Positions 1 through 8,600 of a stretch of DNA of 8,610 nt are shown piece by piece. A program made the translations under genes and the position numbers. This DNA is from Flavobacteriales bacterium UBA5871 (GTDB lineage Bacteria > Bacteroidota > Bacteroidia > Flavobacteriales_D > Crocinitomicaceae): NCBI GenBank assembly GCA_002432085.1, contig DJFN01000149.1, positions 3,901 to 12,510 on the forward strand, given 5' to 3'. Position 1 is the first letter of the stretch. Each line of letters begins with the position of its first letter. The notes beneath the pieces are model-generated. The model ran no database searches. It was given only the letters and a program-made list of their open reading frames with translations, and had not been told where the DNA came from.

Positions 1-2667
1 GCTCGCTAACGGTTCGAAGAAACCAATTGCACAGGCGTCATCAAAGGTCCAGGTGGCCAGCATGGTCAAATCGTATTCGTTGGAGTTGGAGGTCTCGTTT
101 TCCTCACATTCCACTAAAAAGCAGTATTCCGGGTGGTAAGGGAGCAAGGCTTCCGCCCAGCTTGGCTGAAAATGCGTAATGAAATCATGCAGGTTGGTCA
201 GTCGTTCGGGATCCACGGTGTAATTTCCGTTGGAAAGCGGGCCACCTACCGTAGACCCTGGAAGAATAGGTGGATTGTAAACACCCACCGAAACCAGTGT
301 GATTTCTACTGTTGCCGGATTGCCATCCTCGTCTTTATAACCGCCAGCCGGGTTTCTCCAGTCTTCATCAGTTCCGAGGTTATCCTCTGTCAGAACGGAA
401 TGCACATCGGAACTGTTCGGCAAAGCCGTGTAAGTACCGCTTGTATTCACAAACTGCGCATACTGTCCGCCCGGCATCATATCGCGTAACATGGCTTCCC
501 GGTAGGCTTCACAGCCGGTCATGTCTTCGGGGTCGTCCACCGTTTCGTTGCACAGATCGAAGGATTCAGCTTCGTACAATTCGTTGAATACGTCTGCGAG
601 TGGTTCCACACAGCTGCTGTTCTCGATATAATAGCACCAGTTTTCTTTCAGCTTTTCCTGGTTGATGCGCAGCGTTTTCACAATCGTATAAGCGCCTTTT
701 TGAAGAGAAAGTGCCGGCGAGGTAAATGTCTCCGGTGCTTTGCCCGGATCGTTGCACAGCTTATCGAGGTCATAGCCCATCAGGGTTTCCGTATAAGTAT
801 ACACACTGTCATCACAGGCGTCCAGGATGCGGAACTCCAGATCGTATACGCAATCGAAGCAAATGTCTTCGGCCATACAGGCATTCCGGAACTGCTGTGG
901 CGTCATAGCATAATTGAAGGTGTAGGCACCGTCGGCATAAATGAACTCGTGATAGGTCAGCGTCGAAGACGGTCCGGCCGAAACGGTATCGATGGTTTGT
1001 TTATTCAGCGGCAACAACCCAACCGTTACATTCGATCCACCGTTTCCTTCGATGGCATCCAGTGAAGCCGGACTATCGCCGGCCAGGTAAGTAACAATCA
1101 CACGGCCGGCCATATCGGCGTACTGCACGTAAATCTGCCCGTTGGGGTCAACGGTCACCATTTTACTGTAATGACTCGCGTAACCGACTTCTGCACCGAA
1201 CAATCGGTTGAGCTCTTCCTGGTTGGCGGAAGGATAAAAATAGAAGGTTTCCCGTCCGCTTCCGGTGCGCAGCGAATCGCCGTAGCCGCTCACTTTCTGT
1301 ACGCGGCCGGAGAAGTCGTTTTCGTATACCACACGGCTATATGGGTATTTTTTTGCGTCCGGAATACGCTTGTTCTCTCCATCCTGATCGGGATTGGAAG
1401 GGGAATAGTATTTTCCGGCACCGGACGCGGTCGAAAAACCGGCACCGGACGGACTGCAGTTATCCGACAGGCCGCTGTTGAAATACTGCACGCTGAACGG
1501 CTGTGTGGTACCATCGGCTTTGTTGAAGCCCGGATAATGCTTCAGGGAATCATCGTCGGTCGGCGTAGGCAGATCGGCAATTACCGGACGGCCCAGCTCA
1601 TCGTAATAAACATTGGACACAACAGCCTGTTTCGTTTCGGTATTGTGACCAACAGTTTGACGCGGACGGCCCAAACCATCGCTGAAAGCCACCGATTCGA
1701 AGCGTTCCCCGTCGTCGCCGTAAGCAACCTGGTGCGACCAGTTCATGCCGGGATCATACTCGGTCGTGATCTGAAGCTTTGATGCGGCGGTGTGGCTGTT
1801 CACCGTTCCGGATTCCGCGGTTGTGCTCCACGCTCCTTCTTTTCGAACGTTCAGCGCCGGGCTCTGGAACCCGATCGGCCGGACACGGAACAAAAGCCAG
1901 CCTTTATCCAGGATGGCGGGTATGCGATAGGCATTCCCCTTTACGACAACACGCGTGGAATTCAGGTAGTAATCGTAGCTTAGCTTTGTCAGGTCGGACT
2001 GCGTGGCTCCGTTCAGCTTTGTATTCTGTACGTGCACCCACTCGAGCTCGTACCATTCGGCTCCGGACTTCGGGTTCCATTGAAACTCGTAAAAAGGCGA
2101 GCCGGCAACCGCATCGATATCCAATCCGGTCACTGCGCTGTTGTCGAGCGTATAGCTCCGCTCCACGACCATATCCGATTGCACGAATACTTCGCTCAGG
2201 TTAAAACCGGAGGTATTGGTAATGGTTTTCAGGAATACATCTACACGGTGAGCTCCGCTGAAATCGTAGGTGCTCATTTCGTCCACCAGTACAGTGGTTG
2301 GATTCGTATGCTCGTAGTACAATGACAGTACAATATCGCTAATGGTCGTGATAGCGAATTCATTGTTCACGGCGTCCCAGGTCCAGACCTTGAGGTCAAA
2401 AGTCATACTTCCGTTCAGCACATTGGTTTGTGCCACATCGGGATTGATTCCCAGACGCAGGAAGTTGCTGACCTTTTTATTGACAAACTGGCTTTGCCAG
2501 GAAGTCGTATGCATGGTGTAGTACTGACCGTCGTAGACGGAAAACAGCGGAACGGTAGATGACGTGACCAGCGCAGTGCCTTCGCGACGGACACTGTAGG
2601 TTTCGTTGCCTGCAAAAGCAGTAAAACCCGTCAGAACCGTTATAAGGATGAGAATATATTTATTCAT
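1..2667 (-). CDS. DUF6443/RHS-like secreted protein, C-terminus cut by window edge
   Basis: I translated this frame by hand: 889 codons are open from ATG 2665-2667 to base 1 with no stop, so the gene continues past the left edge. The start is well fixed: an in-frame TAA lies at 2686-2688, this is the first ATG after it, and a signal peptide follows at once (residues 1-19). Visible order: beta-rich domain (about 20-190), possible fibronectin-III-like domain (about 190-268), DUF6443-like block with DGLGRP (330-335) and YYDELGRP (354-361), two more YD-like motifs (448-456 and 516-523), then a cysteine-rich region (597-719) and C849, C854 and C879. RHS proteins of this kind in Bacteroidota usually carry the RHS core and a variable C-terminal domain further on, which would be outside the window. 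It starts 11 bases after the upstream RHS-like gene, so an operon is likely. The family call rests on remembered motif patterns, not a search; the export call is firm. Function, including any toxin role, is unknown. Confidence 0.93.
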   Translation of the reverse strand, partial: MNKYILILITVLTGFTAFAGNETYSVRREGTALVTSSTVPLFSVYDGQYYTMHTTSWQSQFVNKKVSNFLRLGINPDVAQTNVLNGSMTFDLKVWTWDAVNNEFAITTISDIVLSLYYEHTNPTTVLVDEMSTYDFSGAHRVDVFLKTITNTSGFNLSEVFVQSDMVVERSYTLDNSAVTGLDIDAVAGSPFYEFQWNPKSGAEWYELEWVHVQNTKLNGATQSDLTKLSYDYYLNSTRVVVKGNAYRIPAILDKGWLLFRVRPIGFQSPALNVRKEGAWSTTAESGTVNSHTAASKLQITTEYDPGMNWSHQVAYGDDGERFESVAFSDGLGRPRQTVGHNTETKQAVVSNVYYDELGRPVIADLPTPTDDDSLKHYPGFNKADGTTQPFSVQYFNSGLSDNCSPSGAGFSTASGAGKYYSPSNPDQDGENKRIPDAKKYPYSRVVYENDFSGRVQKVSGYGDSLRTGSGRETFYFYPSANQEELNRLFGAEVGYASHYSKMVTVDPNGQIYVQYADMAGRVIVTYLAGDSPASLDAIEGNGGSNVTVGLLPLNKQTIDTVSAGPSSTLTYHEFIYADGAYTFNYAMTPQQFRNACMAEDICFDCVYDLEFRILDACDDSVYTYTETLMGYDLDKLCNDPGKAPETFTSPALSLQKGAYTIVKTLRINQEKLKENWCYYIENSSCVEPLADVFNELYEAESFDLCNETVDDPEDMTGCEAYREAMLRDMMPGGQYAQFVNTSGTYTALPNSSDVHSVLTEDNLGTDEDWRNPAGGYKDEDGNPATVEITLVSVGVYNPPILPGSTVGGPLSNGNYTVDPERLTNLHDFITHFQPSWAEALLPYHPEYCFLVECEENETSNSNEYDLTMLATWTFDDACAIGFFEPLAS
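511..879 (-). other. Cysteine-rich segment of the downstream protein
   Basis: Residues 597-719 contain nine cysteines (597, 603, 606, 618, 638, 678, 686, 706, 719); the preceding 596 residues have only one (404). C603 and C606 form a CxxC in the string ICFDCVYDLEFRILDAC (602-618). With C849, C854 and C879, twelve cysteines are visible after residue 590. Because the protein carries a Sec signal, disulfides are more likely than metal binding, but the sequence alone does not decide. I recall a similar CFDCVYDL segment in Bacteroidota RHS proteins. Confidence 0.6.
1090..1680 (-). repeat. DUF6443-like block with four degenerate YD/RHS motifs
   Basis: Four copies of a degenerate aromatic/Asp ... 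Gly-Arg motif can be read: FSDGLGRPRQ (328-337), VYYDELGRPV (353-362), VYENDFSGRVQ (447-457) and QYADMAGRVI (515-524). The first two are 26 residues apart and followed by LPTP (366-369), as is usual for DUF6443. The YxYDxxGR pattern is the hallmark of RHS proteins, whose repeats form a beta-sheet shell around a C-terminal payload in structurally known members. The spacing here is irregular, so this is the entry to an RHS region rather than a regular array. Confidence 0.75.
1864..2100 (-). other. Possible fibronectin-III-like domain in the downstream protein
   Basis: Residues about 190-268 show an FnIII-like strand pattern. It runs from YEFQWNP (193-199) through WYELEWVHV (205-213) and a YRI motif (247-249) to GWLLFRVRPIG (256-266), a typical late-strand signature. 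Similar segments precede the DUF6443 block in related Bacteroidota proteins as I remember them. The fold is inferred from pattern only; another beta sandwich is possible. Confidence 0.45.
2611..2667 (-). other. Sec signal peptide of the downstream protein
   Basis: Residues 1-19 have a short polar start (MNK), a hydrophobic core (YILILITVLTGF) and a small-residue cleavage pattern, Ala17-Phe18-Ala19 before Gly20. This is the classic type I signal peptidase layout. No cysteine sits at the cleavage point, so a lipoprotein is unlikely. It supports both the chosen start and export to the periplasm or beyond. Confidence 0.88.
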
Positions 2668-2678
2668 GGCTGTCAGGG
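2668..2678 (-). promoter_or_regulatory. Eleven-base junction between the two genes, no Shine-Dalgarno
   Basis: On the coding strand the upstream gene ends in TAA (2681-2679), then CCCTGACAGCC leads straight to the downstream ATG. No purine-rich AGGAGG-like site is present. That fits Bacteroidota, where Shine-Dalgarno sites are often absent, and suggests translational coupling. No promoter or terminator can fit in this gap, so one transcript is the simplest reading, although a promoter inside the upstream gene cannot be excluded. Confidence 0.7.
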
Positions 2679-5600
2679 TTAGGGTTTAGGTTGTTTTACA
2701 CCACCAATTTCTGCTTCCGAAATGGTTTTAATACCTTCAATGGTCTCTACACGAACGCGCACCAGGTTCAGGTTTTCGTCGTAATTGTAGAAAGTCGTGA
2801 AGTTGTAGCCGTCGTGTGTAGCCAGCGGCAGCAAAGTTTTCGGATCGTAAACCGTTGTGGTCATTCCGGCGATCAGCGGGTGAATGCGCAGGTCGTCGAA
2901 GTAAACGTAATTCGGAGCTGCGTTTTTAAGTGAAACCGTAACGGTTGCTCCGGCTGTAACAGTGAAGGTGCCTTCGAGTCGCTGCCAGCCGTCGATCACT
3001 GGTCCGGATGGGCTGAATGTTAATGTCGGCTGACCCGTTACGGCAACCTGGATCCTGCCAATGGAATCTGTTACCGGATCGTTGTAGATCCATGCGCCGA
3101 TCACATAATCGCCTGGCGTTGGCTCAAAGTCTTTGATGCAGCTACAGCTGTCTACCGTAAAGCTGTTCTCTTTCGGATCTTCTTTGGAAGAAATATCACA
3201 GGAGTTTGCAGCATTCTTTGCTCTGCTAACTGTCGTAGCTGCGTTTACACGAAGGGAATATAACCCGCTGTGGCGAACGGTTGTTGAAACACTGGTGCCG
3301 GACACGCCTTTAAAGTTGAAGTGCGGATCGGTATTTGTGATCCCGGAGCTGGTAGTGCTGTGGTAGCTGTAATCTTCGAAGCCGTCGAAGGCGATCTCCT
3401 GCTGACGGGCATTTACCGCCTGTGCAACCGGCACCAGTCGGAACAACGGATCATAGCCATAAAGTACAGCTGAGCGAACCTCGATCTGATCTTTTGTTTC
3501 CAGCAGCTTGCCAAATTGGTCGAAAACAAGTGTTTCTCCCATTGCGCGCCATTTTGGAGTCGCATTGTGTGTGGTATAATCCGGATGGTTGTTATGGTAA
3601 ATTCGTACCCATTGTTTGGTATCGTCCGTTGGGGATGCCCAGCGGTAGAACGGCAGGTAATCGGTAAAGGTGCCGTCGAAACGGGTTTTGTAAGCATGGG
3701 TTGCATTTATCCGCTCAGACTGCCAGGCATATTGCGCATCGACGATCAGGTCGCCCCGAACACCGAAACGATAGGGATTCAGCGTCTGTCCGATAGCTAC
3801 TTCTCCATCTTTGTCAGGACTATCCGGACGGTCGGCATTACCGCATTTGAAGTTGTTTCGATCGCGATAGGTCACTGCACTGGCAGAAAGTACTTCTGTC
3901 GGCGCCTGTAAAACGGCCAATGGTCCGGTCGTTGTCAGCGGCAGCTTTTTGGTTACCAATGACTGCATCACCTCGTTCAGGCGGTTATCCCGGTTGGTGT
4001 TCAGTATCTGTAAGGTATGTGTACCTGTTGCGGCTGTATAAGCAGTTCCGTCAGCCTGCATAAGGTACATGGTCTGGAAGCTTCCGCCGGCATTTCGTTT
4101 GGCCACCCAGACTGTAGGTGTTAAGCTTGCCGTGGTAATTTTTACGATATCGCCCGGTGAAAGATCGTTATAAGGATTCGGACCGGTTCCGCTGCCGATC
4201 GTACCGCCTGTTATATTTACTGCAACGGTCGGGTTAGTCTTAGTGCCCGAAATATCCCGCAGCTCATGGTAGCCCCAATGAGCCGGATAATTCAGTGAAT
4301 AGAGCTTATCGTCGTATTCATCCTGAAGACTGCTGAGGATCACGTTTCCGGAGAAACGATCGTAAACCAGATTTTCGGCGTTATTGATAGACCCGAAGCT
4401 TTCGGTCTCAATAGCGGTTACAATTGCCGAAGTGTTCAGGTGTTTGACGAATGCATGCGAATAGAACGCTTCTGTTCGGCTGCTGATGCTGAATGTCGGC
4501 AGGATAAACGGAATAATGAGAGGTGGTACTCCCGGCACGAATTTCACACGGAAGCTCACACCAAAATCCTGGTATTCAAAACTGTTCTCTATATAGCGGC
4601 TATCGGCATGCATGTCGTATTCAAGTGAGACCCGCTCATTCGTGATAATTCCTCTACGATCGGCCATTTGAACGGTTGCATCTGTTTCAGCATAATGGTA
4701 AGTTGAACGCGATTGCAGCACAGGTTTTGCATTTTCGGCCTCATCGATATCGTAAATCATCGATTGGCGGGGCTTGCCATGGAAATCGTTGGTGTGAATG
4801 AAAAAGCCTTGCGACATCCCGTAACGATCGGTCGTTTTGCCGATCAATACGTTTTTCGGACGATGCGTATTGACTGATTTGTCAATTAATGTAGTCGACT
4901 CGATCACCGGATGTATTCTGGATGTATGGAACTCCGCGATGGAATAACCGAGATTAGGTGTGCCGGAAATGCTCACTTTCACTCGCTCGTAACCTACAAC
5001 CGGTGTTGGGAAAAGCAAACCGGTCAATGGTGTCGGTGTAAACCTGGTTTCATCCGGAAATTTTTCCGCAACGTTCACGTAGGTGCTCCATTTATACAAC
5101 GGACATTCGTCGATCATGCCGTTCGGTTCAAAAGAGGCGTTGCCCATAGCAATTTCCCGGGACGGATATTCGTAACGCCAGGTATAAACACCGTCATACT
5201 CTGTCGAAATCGCCTGCCAGTTGTCTTTATAGGTCAATGAGCTCACACGCGAGCCGCCGCCATACTTTTTGCCAGATGGAATGTACAGACGAACCGAAGT
5301 ATAATCCGAAATGATCTGATTACCCCAGCCAAGGCTGCTCATGGCTTTGTTCACGTCTTCCCCTCCGAGGGCAACGGCTTTGTCAAGCAAGTTATTGGCC
5401 GTACAGGTCGGGCAGCTGCCATAAAGCTTATCCGGCAAGTTTCGGCGAATAAACTCCAACACTGATTTCTGCAGCCCGCTGAATGCCTGCGGGCTTTTGC
5501 TTTCTTCGTCCACCAACGCCGGGTCGACAATGACATAACCGTATTCGTAGCCATCATTTACTGACACTTCGGGCATGACGCCGATAACCGGACCATTGCT

Positions 5601-8600
5601 CCACTTATTGGTAACGCGGCTGAATGTCGGCACCAGCTCTTCCACCGCACTTTTTACTCTTACATGCAGCTTTATCAGCAGCTCGTTCAAAACGGTGTTG
5701 GTTACGGTATCAGTAAAGTAGTCCGCTTTCAGAATAGAATCGGCTGTCTGTTTGTCGGCAGCGCTGATTTTTTCATCCAGCCTGAAAACGATCACGTTGT
5801 TTGGAACCTGTTTCTTTTCCAGTCGTCCACCGAACTGTGCAAAATAGAATTCGGAAGGCAGCAGATCCAAAGCGCTGTAGGATGAAAGATTACTGTGGAA
5901 GGTGGTATAAACGCGTGTTGTTCCGTTCCAGGTAGAGTTGGATTGAATTTCTTCCAGGTCTGCCAGGTTAGTCAATGCTTCCACGTCGATATGCTTCATC
6001 ACGCGTTTGTCCTGAACGGTCGCGTAGCTGTCTGCTTCATAATCGATTTCCAGCACTCCGTTGGTCGGTGTCTGAATTTTAATCAGCCTCCAGGCCTTGG
6101 CCGAATTATCCGCTTCGGTCTGGTCCTGCGAAGGATAAGGGAATAAATCGTTCGGCTTTGCCGGATCCGAAAGCTTGTAGTTCCCCCAGGCATCGCTGTT
6201 ATTGTAGCTGAAATCCGGGTTGTTGATGGAATCGTAGGTAAATTCGTAGGTATACAATCCCATTTCTGTAGAAGTGCCTGTATACGATCGGATCTTTTTG
6301 AGCGTCAGCTTTCCCGACTCCGCACCCGTTCCATTGATATTGGATGGCAATTCCTTGCAAAGCTCGTAGGAATATTCAAAGGCTATGATCTGCAACGGAA
6401 CCGCATTGGCGCCTTTGGAAATGCGCTCGGAACGGTTGTAAACACGAATACTGTCAAGCTGTTTCAACGGTAGATCGTCCTCGAGGATACCTGTCAGCGG
6501 GTCTACTCCATGGCCATCTTTACGGTTCGAAAGGTAAAACTCGGCCACTATGTTGCGCGACTCTACCGAGTGTGTGTACCAGATTTCCTTTTTCCCGGAG
6601 CTGTAATGCGCAATGTCATCCAGCTCTGTTCCGAGCATTCCCTGACTCACCAGCGCTTTTTTGTCACCCATCGGGTATTTCCAATGGTAAGGATTTGTCG
6701 CACTGTAAACACGCGTATAGTTGAATTTGTAGTAATTCCCGACATCATCAAGCGTCGGACCGTCATTGGTGCGGTCGATGTAATCGGAAGAAAGCATTTC
6801 CGTCAGCAGGAACGAATGCGGATAGGCCGGAACATCGGTCTGATCGAAATAGTTGGAAACCCCTCTTGTATTATTAACGGTATTGTCCCCGGTAGCATAC
6901 GACACAACACCGTCTGTCCCTGTTAAGCCACTGATGCAAAAGCTCACCTGTGAGCTCTGAAGATCGTAAGCCGGGATACCGAACACATAACGAGTACCGC
7001 TGGTATTCGTGACCTCCACAGCTCCGATATGATTTCGGGCGTTCGATGAATTTGGTACAGCGGGACCGCTCGCAATACGATTAATCGATGTAATGCTCAT
7101 CCCGGTGAATAGGTTATAAGGATAGCTTTTGTAGGTGGATTCTTTCGCTGCATATTGCTCAGCAGTAAAAGGTTCATAAAATGTAGCTCGCACCAACTCC
7201 TGGTCCTGATTGATCGTTCCGCTGTTGATCGTAGCCGAAAAACCATTTTTACCGCGTAGCATGCTCGTCAGGAAGATTTCTTTTTCGTTCGATTCTCCCA
7301 GCTTAAAGCTGGTTGCTTCGTCTTCGCCAAATGCATCGAAATCGGCCATATCCTCCGGTGTGAGCTCGCCTACTCCTTTGAAATAGACTTTAGAATCAAA
7401 GTCATCGCCCGGAGCTTCCTGTGTAAACTCCACTACGTTATCTCCGGTATTCATAGTCATGTTACCTGAAGTAATATTCGCATCGTTTTCCGGAGAAGAA
7501 ACAGCTATTTCCAAAGTAGCAGTAGAACCGGGGCCTGCTATCATTCCTCCCGTAACATTTGTTCCGTCTTGTGTAGAAGTATTGATCGTTTTAGGATCGT
7601 AATAGGTTCCAACATCCTGTCGTCTCCCACGGAAGGTTGCACCAAGCCCCATTGCATTAGCACGGAAAATATCGTATGTCTGGATGGAAAACGGTAGGTT
7701 GGCCATATTCGTAGAGAACTCATAGTCGTTACTACGGTTGAAATCCATCAGCGGCAAATTCAAATTCTCTGTTGATGCGGCCGTTTCATAAGCCTTTCGC
7801 TTTCCGCTATGGAAATAGCCTAACGCCGGCTGTTTTAACTGTTTTCCAGCCCCGAGTGTTATTGTATTTTCTAACGTGAGACTGGTATTGTGAATAAGGC
7901 CTATACGAAATTGTGCGGTTCCTGTACTCTTACCAAGGTAAGCTGTGGTATTAAACGTTTCTACCCTGGAATAGCCATTGAACCGAATGGCAGGAACGGA
8001 AGTCGCCGTCCCGTATGTAACGGTTGAAGTAGCACCGTAGCCACCTCCTGCACCACCCTGAACTTTAAAGTCATTGGGGATATAGTATTCTGCGCTTAGA
8101 TTAAATCCCGTGGTGCGCTGAACGATTCCGGCCCGGGAATGGGAGCTTTTTCCAAAAGTAACGCCACCTGCAAGGCTATTATTCGATTCGGACTCCAATC
8201 CTATGCTCATCCCATAATTATGATTGATCCCTATACCTCTTTTGCTGTCGGAAGTGTAGCCTATTCCAAAAGAAGGAGCAAGGAATAAACCGCCGTTTTC
8301 GCCTCCTATGGAAACACTGGCACCTAATCCGAAATCAAACGTTTTGCCTATACCAAGATAGGGCGAATCGTATTTCCCCCATAAAGCCGTGAGCTGAACG
8401 CTGGGTATAAACTGTAGCGCATCCAGCCCGCCGGTCACGAATTTTGCTCCGACAGCAGCAAAAACTCCCAGTTTCTGACCATCCGTTATATCACTTTTCT
8501 GACTGAACGTCCGATCTACAGTCTGCTCACCATTGAACTCATCCGGTAAGCCACGCATTTCACGTGAAACGCTTCCCATGTTCAGGTCCCAGCCCAGACC

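Noticed and set aside
1171..1782. A 203-codon open frame on the plus strand
   Set aside because: It lies wholly antisense to the downstream gene, whose reading frame is open throughout and has clear family motifs (DGLGRP, YYDELGRP) over the same bases. The plus-strand product shows no recognisable domain.
2415..2615. A 66-codon minus-strand open frame near the start of the downstream gene
   Set aside because: It is in a different frame from the 889-codon gene that has a signal peptide and runs through the same bases, so it is a shadow.
2679..2690. Telomere-like string (TTAGGGTTTAGG on the plus strand)
   Set aside because: It is only about two imperfect units and is fully explained by the last codons of the upstream gene (Pro-Lys-Pro-stop). 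There is no array.
8577..8579. ATG as the start of the upstream gene
   Set aside because: The same frame is open upstream to the window edge and encodes SWVGLGWDLN, the first half of a conserved motif that this ATG would split.
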